Positions 1 through 7,930 of a stretch of 22,832 nt of DNA are shown piece after piece. Numbering within the stretch: position 1 is the first letter of the stretch; each line of letters opens with the position of its first letter. Both the position numbers and the translations under genes were made by a program. The stretch spans positions 1 to 22,832 of the forward strand of contig JBPCNP010000157.1 of the NCBI GenBank assembly GCA_051001215.1. Direction: 5' to 3'. The notes beneath the pieces were generated by a model, which saw only the letters and a program-made list of their open reading frames with translations, searched no databases and was not told the DNA's origin. This DNA is from DATAQC01 sp051001215 (GTDB taxonomy: Bacteria; Actinomycetota; Acidimicrobiia; Acidimicrobiales; AC-14).

Positions 1-42
1 TACCTTTACGCCGCAGCTTCGCTTTGATACTATGCAGAACAC

Positions 43-65
43 GCCGATCATCTACATTGATCGGC
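43..65. repeat. Perfect 8-bp inverted repeat
   Basis: GCCGATCA (43-50) and TGATCGGC (58-65) are perfect inverted copies around a 7-base spacer. It could be a regulator-binding dyad or a hairpin in RNA. It lies about 180 bases beyond the 3' end of the broken RusA-like gene, and no T-tract follows it on either strand. Its role is unknown. Confidence 0.35.
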
Positions 66-242
66 TCAGGTTGATGCGAGAACCGTCGGAACCGACAGCC
101 TCGTACACCACCCATCGGGACTCAACCGGTCCGGCTGGCCAATGGGACCCGCGGGTTTCCCGCGTTGGCGCGTGCCGATCTCCCCCCGAACCGACGGTAG
201 GGAGCACGAGAAAGGGCTCTGCGAACAGCGCGGTCGCGGATG

Positions 243-665
243 CTAGAGGAAGACGACCTCCATCTCGTACTCGACGACTGGGCCGACCCGGGTGGACACG
301 TGGGCGCTGGCGACTTGGCAGTCGTCGATGTAAACGATCGGGAGGTAGACGAAGGTCGGCCCTTGGCTTGCGCCCAGCGTGTCCATGACTCCGTCCAGAT
401 ACATCTGGCGCACGGCGGAAGGTGGGTCGGGAGCCCAATAGGTGAGCGACAGGCCGACCGCCTCCTCGTACCATTTCCGGCCTCCCATCGCCTCGACGCC
501 AGCACGACGAAGATGCATGAATCACGTGCGCTGGGGCGACCGTAGGTTCCGCATTGATCGTCCGATCGTCTTTGACGGCGGCAACCCGGAGAGCCGGATG
601 CTGAATCGGTCGCCGACGACCGGTGGTGGGAGCGTGGGAAGGGGTCCGACGTCGGCGACCTCCAC
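243..665 (-). pseudogene. RusA-like endodeoxyribonuclease gene interrupted by an in-frame TGA
   Basis: One minus-strand frame reads from a possible GTG start at 665 through a RusA-like N-terminus (FSIRLSGLPPSK), meets TGA at 524-522, and continues in the same frame as FMHLRRAGVEAMGG to a stop at 243. The downstream half has the late RusA-family pattern: hydrophobic strand, LDGVMDTL, then PIVYIDDCQVAS and a final EYEMEVVF strand. Without the TGA the product would be about 140 residues, the usual size for RusA-family Holliday-junction resolvases, which are typically carried by phages and mobile elements. The canonical DxDN motif is not obvious, so the family call is tentative. The break could be real decay, a sequencing error or recoding. 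Only the 91-residue downstream part, from ATG 518, could be made from a standard start, and it would lack the N-terminal strand. Confidence 0.45.
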
Positions 666-809
666 ACCGAAAGGATCACACTGCTCGCGACCACTTGGGT
701 GGATTCGCTCGTGTCGACGGCCGTCCGTCTCCTCCAGGCGGGGGTAGGTGGCGCTCCCGGGTCCAGGATGCATGATGGCCAGGTGGCTGGCCCGACGGCA
801 AGGTTTCGG

Positions 810-1433
810 ATGCCGATGGACGAGTACGTCCAGGAGATCCGTCATGCCGTGGAGCAGCTTGTTCCCATCATCTGGGAGGAGGGCCAGCGGCTTCGGCAAC
901 TTGAAGCAGAGGTTGGGGCTTCGACCCGACAGACTCACCACGGCTATCAGCGAGCGGAAGCCTTGGCGATAGACGCTGATGATGTCGACGACGTGGCCAT
1001 GGCGACACAGATGCAATGGGAGACGTACTTCGGTCCCGACAGAGAGCGCTACTGCAGGAGCGCTGAACTGCAGGCTCTGGCCAGGCGTGCGACGGCGCAA
1101 TCGTTCTCTGTCGCAGCGCTCGCTAGTGCCCTCCTCCAGTACGGAAAGCAGGGGATCTCGATCGTACATGGCTCGCTAGGGGCGGCTCCTGACGGCCGCA
1201 CATTTGGCTGGCAACTGCTAAAGGAGGTGATCTGGCAAGGTCGAAACCAAGGCCTGCATTGGGAGGACCAGGACTTCAGGCCGCCCGTCGAAAGATGTTT
1301 CGAGGTTCTTCCGGCGGAGGTCGATCGAAAGTTCGGCGACTACCGGAGCCGGAATATGGCGATCGACGTCCTCGGGCTGCTCGAGTGGCACGACTTTGAA
1401 GCGTTCGCCCGAGACCTGCGGAGCCTCGGGTAG
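810..1433 (+). CDS. Hypothetical protein, about 207 aa
   Basis: I do not recognise this family by name. The frame looks coding: it is rich in charged helical segments (EYVQEIRHAVEQLVPIIWEEGQRLRQLE) and has a well-structured C-terminus with VIWQGRNQGLHWED, a CFEVLPAEV segment, and RNMAIDVLGLLEWHDFEAF. No signal peptide or membrane segment is visible. The frame is open from ATG 699. I chose ATG 810 because AAGG at 800-803 lies 6 bases before it and the upstream residues look non-native; ATG 768 and 816 are alternatives. It is divergent from the broken RusA-like gene. Its third codon positions are less GC-biased than those of the core genes further right, which fits recent acquisition. The RusA neighbour hints at a phage or defence context, but nothing in the protein itself proves it. 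Confidence 0.6.
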   Translation: MPMDEYVQEIRHAVEQLVPIIWEEGQRLRQLEAEVGASTRQTHHGYQRAEALAIDADDVDDVAMATQMQWETYFGPDRERYCRSAELQALARRATAQSFSVAALASALLQYGKQGISIVHGSLGAAPDGRTFGWQLLKEVIWQGRNQGLHWEDQDFRPPVERCFEVLPAEVDRKFGDYRSRNMAIDVLGLLEWHDFEAFARDLRSLG

Positions 1434-1907
1434 GCGCCAAGCGGTCCGCGACGCGAGGAACTGGGTGCATCCCCGATTTGCCGATCAGGGACGTTCGCGA
1501 AGGCGCCGGCGGCGCCCGGGAACCGGCGAAGCAGTGCGTTCCGCGCGCCCGGTAACGCCCCACGGTGCCGCCCAGGAGAGGGTCTGCGGTGTCCGCGCAT
1601 AGGTGCCGATGTCGGATTGGCGCCACCGGTTGCACCGTCCGGTCCGCGGTTACGTCCGGCTCTGACGCCGATCTCGCACCGAGCAGGAACCCCTGTCATG
1701 TCTGTACGGGCGGGGGGTGAGCGGTAACGAGGGGACGCGCCCCAAGCCCCGCGCCCAGAATGCGCGGCTGGGGCGGCCTGCACGCGATCTCGATATGCCG
1801 GTCAGGGGCGGGACGACGGCCGGTCACGAGCGCGGCAGGTCTCCAGTGAACCCGGCCGTGTCGGCGCGGCATGGGAACGGCTGCGCTCACCGTTTCGGGC
1901 TCAGGGG
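1434..1907. other. Non-coding stretch with no supported gene
   Basis: Open frames cross this 474-base region on both strands, but all give arginine/proline/glycine-rich translations without recognisable segments, as random frames in GC-rich DNA do. The only structure noted is GGCGCC-GGC-GGCGCC at 1502-1516, a hairpin-capable palindrome without a T-tract. It separates the accessory-looking left edge from the core genes. Confidence 0.5.
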
Positions 1908-2684
1908 TCAGTTGAGCCGGGCGCGCAGGGCGATGGCTTCGGCTTCGAGCGCCGTCTCCATGGCCGGGAGAGCGAGGGCCAGTCCCTCCAGGACCTCGGC
2001 CGCCTCGGCGAACTGGCCGGTGGAGCCCAGCACTCGCGCCAGCTCACGGCGCTCGATGGCCGGCGTCCCCGGGATGGCCAGGCGGAGAGCGAAGACCCAG
2101 GCCAGGCTGTCGACGTCGCCACGCGACGCGTAGATCGCCCGGAGGTTGGCCAGCATGCGACCGAGGATGGCGCGAGGCCCGACCGGGTCGAGGTAGGACT
2201 CGACGAACGGCGCGTCCAGGCCGTTGACGGCCTTGAAGCGCTCGATACACCCGTCCCGGTCGAGGACGCGCCCACCGGCGAAGGGGTCGACGAACACCGG
2301 CGGCTCACCGGCCACGTCGTGGCGCAGCAGGAAGTGGCCGGGAAGGCCGACCCCGACCATGTCGAGGCCGAGGCGGCGGCCGACGGCCAGGCCGAGAACC
2401 GACAAGGTGATGGGCAGCCCCACCCGCCGGCGGACGACGACATTTAGGAAGGAGTTGTCGGGGTCGTAGTAGTCGGCCACGTTGCCGGTGAACCCCATGG
2501 CCTCGAACAGGTGGGAGCGCCAGCCGTCGAGGGTGCGCGACGGGCACCCGTCGGCGATGCCGTCGAGCAACTCGAGCTCGAAGACGATGTCGAGATCGGG
2601 GTAGGCGTGGGCGGCCACCAAGAGGGCGGCCTCGTCGAGGGGCAACTCGTCCTCGGGGCCCTGCACGAGCTCGGCGAAGCGCAT
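1908..2684 (-). CDS. SirB1/transglutaminase-like (Transglut_core2) protein
   Basis: The 258-residue product has the hallmark of the SirB1/YchA family: DYYDPDNSFLNVVVRRRVGLPITLS, followed by LGLDMVGVGLPGHFLLR and a VFVDPFAGGRVLD segment, then a C-terminal TPR-like helical region (REDLARVLG-type helices, residues about 190-258). The family has a transglutaminase-like fold, and its biochemical role is poorly defined. The frame is open further upstream, but ATG 2684 is preceded by GAGGA at a suitable distance and the family's N-terminus begins here (MRFAELVQ). It is transcribed divergently from the Nfu-domain gene, with 62 bases between the starts. It is cytoplasmic, with no signal peptide or membrane helix. 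The family call is firm; the function is not known. Confidence 0.85.
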   Translation of the reverse strand: MRFAELVQGPEDELPLDEAALLVAAHAYPDLDIVFELELLDGIADGCPSRTLDGWRSHLFEAMGFTGNVADYYDPDNSFLNVVVRRRVGLPITLSVLGLAVGRRLGLDMVGVGLPGHFLLRHDVAGEPPVFVDPFAGGRVLDRDGCIERFKAVNGLDAPFVESYLDPVGPRAILGRMLANLRAIYASRGDVDSLAWVFALRLAIPGTPAIERRELARVLGSTGQFAEAAEVLEGLALALPAMETALEAEAIALRARLN

Positions 2685-2731
2685 GGTGGGGTCCTCGCTG
2701 GCCACTGGCGACCACGGTACTTCCGGTCGCC

Positions 2732-2737
2732 TACGAT
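2732..2737 (+). promoter_or_regulatory. Possible -10 element (TACGAT) for the Nfu-domain gene
   Basis: TACGAT fits the actinobacterial TANNNT -10 pattern and lies 9 bases before ATG 2747, so transcription would begin at or within a few bases of the start codon. No Shine-Dalgarno sequence is visible before this ATG, which fits leaderless or near-leaderless translation. No convincing -35 hexamer is seen. Confidence 0.3.
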
Positions 2738-2746
2738 CGGGGTCCC

Positions 2747-3004
2747 ATGGCAACCGCGAGCCCCACCCCGACGCCCAATCCCAACGCCATGAAGTACTCC
2801 CTCGACGTGCGACTCCCGGCCACCATCAACTTCGCCAACGCCGAGGCAGCCGCAGCTCACCCTTTTGCCGCCGCCGTGTTCGCCGGAGGCGGAGTGGCAT
2901 CACTGTTCGGGGTGAACGATTTCGTCACCATCACCCGCCTGCCAGGGGTCGACTGGGACGGCATCACCGCCACCGTGCAGGCCGCCGCCGCCGAGCACCT
3001 GTAG
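2747..3004 (+). CDS. Stand-alone Nfu/NifU N-terminal domain protein
   Basis: The 85-residue protein matches the Nfu N-terminal (Nfu_N) domain: TPNPNAMKYSLD near the start, the HPFAAAVFAGGGVASLFG core, and NDFVTITRLPGVDWDGI. In full-length Nfu proteins this domain precedes the CxxC Fe-S scaffold domain. Here the CxxC domain is absent and the protein contains no cysteine, so it cannot hold a cluster itself. It is probably an adaptor-type protein; such single-domain versions occur in bacteria and their role is unproven. The ppc gene begins 22 bases downstream on the same strand, so the two are probably co-transcribed. The ATG start gives the expected N-terminus. Confidence 0.8.
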   Translation: MATASPTPTPNPNAMKYSLDVRLPATINFANAEAAAAHPFAAAVFAGGGVASLFGVNDFVTITRLPGVDWDGITATVQAAAAEHL

Positions 3005-3026
3005 CGCCCTCTCCCCACCTCCCTGC

Positions 3027-5759
3027 ATGAGCGTCGAGACGGAGCTCGACAACGGCTTGCGGGCCGACACCCGCCTGTTGGCGTCATTGCTGGGCCAGAC
3101 CCTGGTGCGCCAGGTCGGGCCCGAGCTGCTCGAGCTGGTGGAGCGGGTGCGCGAGCTGAGCCGCCAGCGCCGCCGGGACGGCGGGGGTGGGGACATGGCG
3201 ACGCTGCTGGGCGACGCCGACCTGGTGACCACGATCCTGCTGGCTCGGGCGTTCTCGTCCTACTTCTACCTGGCCAACACCGCCGAGCAGGTGCACCGGG
3301 CGACGGCGCTCGACCGCCACAGGGCCGAGCACGGCAGCGCCATCCGACAGCTCGTCCAGCGGGTGGCGGCGGAACCCGCGGCCATGGCCCAGTTGCACCG
3401 TTCCATCGGCCTGATCGAGCTGCGGCCGGTGTTCACCGCGCATCCCACCGAGGTGGCCCGCCGGTCGGTCCTCACCAAGCTGCGGGGGGTGGGTGAGTTG
3501 CTGCAGGTCCGCAGTCGCAGTGCCGGAGACGACCACCCGGCAATCGACGGGCGCATCGCCGAGCTCGTCGACCTCCTGTGGCAGACCGACGAGCTCCGCC
3601 GCGAGCGCCCGACGCCGGCGGAGGAAGCGAGCGCGGTCAACTACTACCTCGACGACTTGGCCCGCAACGTGGTGCCACGCGTGGTCGGGGACTTCGTCGG
3701 CCAGGTGCAAGACCTCGGCGTGGAGGTGCCCGTCGGGACCACGCCGGTTCGCCTCGGGAGCTGGGTCGGCGGCGACCGGGACGGGAATCCCAACGTCACG
3801 CCCGAGGTGACGGTGGCCGTGCTGGCCCAGCAGCACGACCTGGGGATCGAGATGCTCCTGACCGACGTCGACGGCCTCATCACCGAGCTGAGCTCGTCGA
3901 CCCAGATCGCCTCGGTGTCGCCGGAGTTGCGGGAGAGCCTCGTCGCCGACGCCGCCGTGCTGCCCGATGTCGTCGCCCGATGGGGCGAGAAGAACGCCGA
4001 GGAGCCCTACCGTCTGAAGGCTTCGTTCGTCGCCCAGCGCCTCCGCAACACCCGGGCCCGCCTGGCCGATGGGCGATCGGCGGTGGCAGCCACCGAGTAC
4101 GCCGACCCCGCCGGCCTGCTCGCCGACCTGGAGCTCATGCGCCAGTCGATGATGGCCAATCGCGGCGAACTGGCGGCCGACGGGTCGCTGGCCCGCCTCA
4201 TCCGATCGGTGACCGCCTTCGGGTTCCAACTGGCCATCCTCGACGTCCGAGAACACGCCCAGCGCCTCCACGCCGCCGTTGGTGCGGCGTTCGACGACCT
4301 GGGCGATCTCGGCCGGGCCTACTCGTCACTCGACGGCGACGCCCGTTTCGACGTTCTGAGTGCCGAGCTGACCAGCCGCCGCCCACTTCTCGGGCCGATC
4401 CCCGCTCTCGACGGCCAGCCGGCCGACACCTACGCCCTCTTCACGACGCTCCGGTCGATCCTCGACCGGTTCGGCACCGATGCGGTGGAGAGCTACATCG
4501 TGTCGATGACCAAGGGGCCCGACGACGTCCTCGCCGCCGTTGTCCTGGCCCGTGAAGCCGGCCTGGTCGACGTGCACCGGGGCGTCGCCCGCATCGGGTT
4601 CGTACCGCTGCTGGAGACGGCCGCCGAGCTGGCCGCGGCCGGGGAGATCCTCGACCAGCTCCTGTCCGACCCCTCCTACCGGGCTGTCGTCACCGTCCGC
4701 GGTGATGTCCAGGAGGTGATGCTGGGCTACTCGGACTCCAACAAGGACGCCGGCATCGTCGCTTCCCAGTGGGAGATCCACAAGGCCCAGCGCAAGCTTC
4801 GCGACACCGCCCTGGGGCACGGCGTGCTCCTGCGTCTCTTCCACGGGCGGGGGGGAACCGTCGGACGCGGCGGCGGGCCCACCCACGACGCCGTGCTGGC
4901 GCAACCCTTCGGTGTGCTCCAGGGACCGATGAAGGTCACCGAGCAGGGTGAGGTGATCTCCGACAAGTACCTGCTCCCGAGCCTGGCCCGTCACAACCTC
5001 GAACTGGCCCTGGCTGCCGTCGTCGAGGCGACGGTGCTGCACCGGACGTCACGCCTGGACTTCGACGTGCTCGACGAGTGGGACGCCACCATGGACACCA
5101 CCGCCGCCGCCGCCGTGTGCGCCTATCGGGCACTGCTGGCCGACCCGAACCTGCCCGGGTACTTCAAGGCGTCCACGCCGGTCGAGGAGCTGAGCGAGCT
5201 CAACATCGGTTCGCGCCCGGCCCGGCGCGGCAGTGGCGGTGACCTCGAGTCGCTGCGCGCCATCCCCTGGGTCTTCGCCTGGACGCAGTCCCGCCAGATC
5301 GTGCCCGGCTGGTTCGGCGTGGGTTCAGGTCTGACCGCGGCCCGGGCCTCCGACGGTCCCCGGGCCCTGGCCGACATGTACGAGGGATGGCACTTCTTCC
5401 GGACCTTCATCTCCAACGTGGAGATGGTGCTGTCCAAGGTCGACCTCGGTGTGGCCCGCCTCTACGTCGATCGCCTGGTCGACCCGTCGTTGCACTACCT
5501 GTTCGACGTCATCGCCGCCGAGTACGACCTCACCCTGGCCGAGGTCCTCGCCGTCACCGGTCAGCGCAGGCTTCTCGAACGTCAACCCGCCCTGGCCCGC
5601 ACCCTCGGCGCGCGCGACCTCTATCTCGACCCCATCAGCCATCTGCAGGTCAACCTGTTGTCCCGGTGGCGACAGGCGGGCGAGCCCGATGCCCTGCTGC
5701 GGCGGGGACTGCTGGTCACCATCAACGGCATCGCCGCCGGCCTGCGCAACACCGGTTGA
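3027..5759 (+). CDS. ppc: Phosphoenolpyruvate carboxylase
   Basis: The enzyme adds bicarbonate to phosphoenolpyruvate, giving oxaloacetate to refill the TCA cycle; it is cytoplasmic. The 910-residue length is close to the bacterial norm of about 880-930. All signatures are present in order: VFTAHPTEVARRSVL with the catalytic histidine near residue 139; GSWVGGDRDGNPNVTPEVT; LDVREHAQRLH; VMLGYSDSNKDAG near 564-576; the glycine loop FHGRGGTVGRGGGPTH with histidine about 606 and arginines about 608 and 614; QGEVISDKY; the FKASTPVEELSELNIGSRP and RAIPWVFAWTQSR block; and the expected C-terminal NGIAAGLRNTG. It is intact. There is no clear Shine-Dalgarno sequence before ATG 3027; coupling to the Nfu-domain gene 22 bases upstream is likely. 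Its stop lies 2 bases from the end of the convergent membrane-protein gene. Confidence 0.98.
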   Translation: MSVETELDNGLRADTRLLASLLGQTLVRQVGPELLELVERVRELSRQRRRDGGGGDMATLLGDADLVTTILLARAFSSYFYLANTAEQVHRATALDRHRAEHGSAIRQLVQRVAAEPAAMAQLHRSIGLIELRPVFTAHPTEVARRSVLTKLRGVGELLQVRSRSAGDDHPAIDGRIAELVDLLWQTDELRRERPTPAEEASAVNYYLDDLARNVVPRVVGDFVGQVQDLGVEVPVGTTPVRLGSWVGGDRDGNPNVTPEVTVAVLAQQHDLGIEMLLTDVDGLITELSSSTQIASVSPELRESLVADAAVLPDVVARWGEKNAEEPYRLKASFVAQRLRNTRARLADGRSAVAATEYADPAGLLADLELMRQSMMANRGELAADGSLARLIRSVTAFGFQLAILDVREHAQRLHAAVGAAFDDLGDLGRAYSSLDGDARFDVLSAELTSRRPLLGPIPALDGQPADTYALFTTLRSILDRFGTDAVESYIVSMTKGPDDVLAAVVLAREAGLVDVHRGVARIGFVPLLETAAELAAAGEILDQLLSDPSYRAVVTVRGDVQEVMLGYSDSNKDAGIVASQWEIHKAQRKLRDTALGHGVLLRLFHGRGGTVGRGGGPTHDAVLAQPFGVLQGPMKVTEQGEVISDKYLLPSLARHNLELALAAVVEATVLHRTSRLDFDVLDEWDATMDTTAAAAVCAYRALLADPNLPGYFKASTPVEELSELNIGSRPARRGSGGDLESLRAIPWVFAWTQSRQIVPGWFGVGSGLTAARASDGPRALADMYEGWHFFRTFISNVEMVLSKVDLGVARLYVDRLVDPSLHYLFDVIAAEYDLTLAEVLAVTGQRRLLERQPALARTLGARDLYLDPISHLQVNLLSRWRQAGEPDALLRRGLLVTINGIAAGLRNTG

Positions 5760-5761
5760 GC

Positions 5762-6019
5762 TCAGCCGCCGCCCATTTCCGCGGCCATCTGGAGCTTGGG
5801 GCGCACCGAGGTGAGGTACTCGAGGGCGGCCACCACGCCCACGACGCCGAGGCCGAGGACCGTCCCCACGGCCAGGACGAGGATCCAGGTGCGGCGGTTG
5901 AGCCCGACGCGGGTCCATTGCAGGGCAGGGCGGCGGGCGGCGTCGATGATGCTGGTGATGGGCAACGAGACGAGGCCGAGCCCGATGGCGATCAGCACCA
6001 CTCCGGTCGGCCCGGGCAT
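5762..6019 (-). CDS. Small two-helix membrane protein (DUF2516-like)
   Basis: The 85-residue product has two predicted membrane helices (GVVLIAIGLGLVSLPITSI, residues about 6-25, and WILVLAVGTVLGLGVVGVVAAL, about 45-66). They are joined by a basic loop, IIDAARRPALQWTRVGLNRRT, that resembles the DUF2516/PLDc_N-type small membrane proteins of Actinobacteria; that resemblance is tentative. Its ATG overlaps the macro-domain gene's stop by one base (TGATG), so translation of the two is probably coupled. The function is unknown. It ends 2 bases from the convergent ppc stop, leaving no room for a conventional terminator. Confidence 0.7.
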   Translation of the reverse strand: MPGPTGVVLIAIGLGLVSLPITSIIDAARRPALQWTRVGLNRRTWILVLAVGTVLGLGVVGVVAALEYLTSVRPKLQMAAEMGGG

Positions 6020-6534
6020 CAGCTCTCGCCGCCCGGGAGGTGAGGTGCCAGGAGGTCGCGGTAGAGCGTCAGCGTGCGCTCGTCGAAGGCCACGAAGGTG
6101 ACCTGGTCGACGCCGGCTCCTGTTGACGTCACCGTGTCGACGGCCACCTTGGCTGCCTCGGCCGCCGGGTAGCCGTACACGCCGGTGGAGATGGCGGGGA
6201 AGGCGATCGATCGGGCGCCCAGCTCGTCGGCGACCTGGAGGCAGCGCCGGTAGCACGACGCCAGCCGTTCGGGTTCGCCGGCGGTGCCGCCTCGCCACAC
6301 CGGCCCCACCGTGTGGATGACCCAGCGAGCGGGCAGGGCAAAGCCCGGCGTGGCCTTGGCGTCGCCCGTCGCGCAGCCGCCGAGTGGCCGGCAGGCCTCG
6401 ACCAGGGCGCGTCCGGCACGACGATGGATCGCCCCGTCGACACCGCCACCTCCGAGCAGCGTCTCGTTGGCAGCGTTGACGATGGCGTCCACGTCCAGGG
6501 TGGTGATGTCGCCCGGGACCGCCTGAATGCGCAT
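6019..6534 (-). CDS. Macro-domain protein (ADP-ribose / O-acetyl-ADP-ribose deacetylase type)
   Basis: The 171-residue product is a single macro domain of the MacroD/YmdB type. Visible motifs are GDITTLDVDAIVNAANETLLGGGGVDGAIHRRAG near the N-terminus, with the conserved asparagines and the glycine-rich loop, then WVIHTVGPVW, and the phosphate loop SIAFPAISTGVYGYP followed by AAEAAKVAV. This family hydrolyses O-acetyl-ADP-ribose and mono-ADP-ribose on acidic residues, in the cytoplasm. The frame is open upstream to 6630, but ATG 6534 (MRIQAVPGDIT) is where family members begin. It is divergent from whiB and overlaps the downstream membrane-protein gene by TGATG. Confidence 0.93.
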   Translation of the reverse strand: MRIQAVPGDITTLDVDAIVNAANETLLGGGGVDGAIHRRAGRALVEACRPLGGCATGDAKATPGFALPARWVIHTVGPVWRGGTAGEPERLASCYRRCLQVADELGARSIAFPAISTGVYGYPAAEAAKVAVDTVTSTGAGVDQVTFVAFDERTLTLYRDLLAPHLPGGES

Positions 6535-6597
6535 GGCGCACAGTCTGGTCGCCTCGGGGCTTGCGTGCCCGCCAGTCACGGGCCATGATGACATCCT

Positions 6598-6607
6598 TGT
6601 AATTACA
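6598..6607. promoter_or_regulatory. AT-rich palindrome in a divergent intergenic region
   Basis: TGTAATTACA is a perfect 10-bp palindrome in the 167-base gap between the divergent macro-domain and whiB genes. Seven A/T bases in a row context is unusual in this GC-rich DNA. It may be a regulator-binding site or overlap a -10 region (TGTAAT reads the same on both strands). No binding protein can be assigned from sequence. Confidence 0.3.
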
Positions 6608-6701
6608 TCGGTGGGATGGTGCGACCGCACCTGCCCGCAACGACATGCCAGAGCGACGTGGCCGTGACAGGACGGTGCGAGCCGGCGATGGGAGCGAACC
6701 G

Positions 6702-6980
6702 ATGGACAGGCGAGGGCACAGGGTCGACCTGGGTGAACGCACGTGGCAGGGGCAGGCCAACTGCCTGGGGGTCGACCCTGACCTCTTCTTTCCCGAACGG
6801 GGAGCGTCGACCCGAGAGGCCAAGTCGGTCTGCCGGGCGTGCATCGTGCGCGAAGAGTGCCTCGAGTACGCCCTCGTGAACGGCGAGAAGTTCGGGATCT
6901 GGGGCGGCCTGTCGGAGCGGGAGCGCCGCCGCATCCGCCGCCAGCGGGCCGGGGCCCGGGGGGACGTGGCCTCGGCCTGA
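6702..6980 (+). CDS. whiB: WhiB-family iron-sulfur transcription factor, WhiB2/WhmD-like
   Basis: WhiB proteins are [4Fe-4S] regulators found only in Actinobacteria and their phages; they act with the primary sigma factor. The four cluster cysteines are present (residues 21, 44, 47 and 53 from the chosen start, C-x22-C-x2-C-x5-C). They are followed by the G[VI]WGG turn (FGIWGG) and a basic C-terminal tail, SERERRRIRRQR. The stretch DPDLFFPERGASTREAK and CLEYAL...FGIWGGLSERERRR most resembles WhiB2/WhmD, the septation-related group. I chose ATG 6702 because GGGAG lies about 8 bases upstream and it gives a 92-residue protein of normal length; ATG 6645 would add 19 residues. Confidence 0.93.
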   Translation: MDRRGHRVDLGERTWQGQANCLGVDPDLFFPERGASTREAKSVCRACIVREECLEYALVNGEKFGIWGGLSERERRRIRRQRAGARGDVASA

Positions 6981-7063
6981 CGCTGACTCCAGCGTCTCTC
7001 GGCCGCAGCCCTCCACGACGGGTTGCGGCCGGCGGGACGCCGCCCTCGCGGAACCGGCGGCCC

Positions 7064-7897
7064 TCAGGCGTCGCCGGTCACCCGCCCGCCCGGCGGGCCC
7101 CGGTCGGCCAGGTGGGCCTCGATGGTGCGGGAGGGCTCGACATCGAGCTCGGCCCGGCGTCGGGGGTCCACGGCATCGACGACGGCCGCCGGGGCCAGTC
7201 CCACCAGCTCGGCCCGCTCCACGGCCACCCGGGCAGCCACGGCGTCGTACACCTGCGCCGGCCCCACGTGGAGCGGGTCGACGAGGTTCGTCGAGACCTG
7301 GGCTCGTCCACCGAGGTCGAGGCCGAGGGTCCGCACCCCCGCACCCCGCACGGCCGCAGCCACGGCCCGGGCAACAGTGGCGTCCACCCCCGGGGCCAGC
7401 CACAGGTTGTAGGCCACCAGGACACCCCGGGCACCGACGCACGCAGCCCCGGCGGTCGGGTGGCGCATCGGCGGCCCGGTGTCGGGCGCTAGGTCCACGA
7501 AGGCCCGGCGCCGCACCTCGGGCAGCGACCGCTCGGGTCCGTAGACGAAGCAGGGGAGCCCGAGCTCGGCCGCGGCCCAGGCGGTGAAACGGTCGCGGGC
7601 GGACACGGCCTGGTCGAAGGGGGTGGTGCCGAGGGGGACGAAGGGCACAACGTCGACGGCCCCCAGGCGGGGGTGGGCGCCGCCATGGCCGCCGAGGTCG
7701 ATGGTGGCCACGGCCTCGACGGTGACGGCGCGCACCGCGTCCTCGAGGTCGGGGTCGGCGCCGGCCAGGGTCAGTACCGCCCGGTTGTGATGGGCGTCGA
7801 CATGGACATCGAGCAGAAACGCACCGGCCGCGCCCGCGATGGTGTCGATGACCCCCATCCGACGCCCCTCGCTGACGTTGACGACGCACTCGAGCAT
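7064..7897 (-). CDS. Glutamate formimidoyltransferase (formiminotransferase)
   Basis: The 277-residue protein matches the formiminotransferase half of FTCD: MLECVVNVSEGR at the N-terminus, a HVDAHHNRAVLTLAG segment, then GGAHPRLGAVDVVPFVPL with the catalytic histidine (residue 75). FVYGPE and RGVLVAYNLWL belong to the C-terminal subdomain. The enzyme moves the formimino group of N-formiminoglutamate to tetrahydrofolate in histidine breakdown; it is cytosolic. The cyclodeaminase half is absent and no hut genes are nearby, so a separate cyclodeaminase must exist elsewhere or the role differs. The frame is open to 7984, but the family N-terminus begins at ATG 7897. It is divergent from the LLM oxidoreductase gene across only 33 bases. 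Confidence 0.9.
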   Translation of the reverse strand: MLECVVNVSEGRRMGVIDTIAGAAGAFLLDVHVDAHHNRAVLTLAGADPDLEDAVRAVTVEAVATIDLGGHGGAHPRLGAVDVVPFVPLGTTPFDQAVSARDRFTAWAAAELGLPCFVYGPERSLPEVRRRAFVDLAPDTGPPMRHPTAGAACVGARGVLVAYNLWLAPGVDATVARAVAAAVRGAGVRTLGLDLGGRAQVSTNLVDPLHVGPAQVYDAVAARVAVERAELVGLAPAAVVDAVDPRRRAELDVEPSRTIEAHLADRGPPGGRVTGDA

Positions 7898-7930
7898 CGG
7901 GGCCAGTGTGGCTGCTTGTACCGTCGGTGG

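Noticed and set aside
32..388. 118-residue plus-strand open frame at the left edge
   Set aside because: Its second half is arginine/glycine-rich and antisense to the RusA-like frame; no Shine-Dalgarno sequence or recognisable motif.
1340..1783. 147-residue minus-strand open frame in the 1434-1907 gap
   Set aside because: No conserved-looking segment; Arg/Pro-rich composition as expected by chance.
3084..4271. 395-residue minus-strand open frame antisense to ppc
   Set aside because: Shadow of the PEP carboxylase codons; low-complexity His/Gly/Val/Asp composition typical of antisense frames in GC-rich genes.
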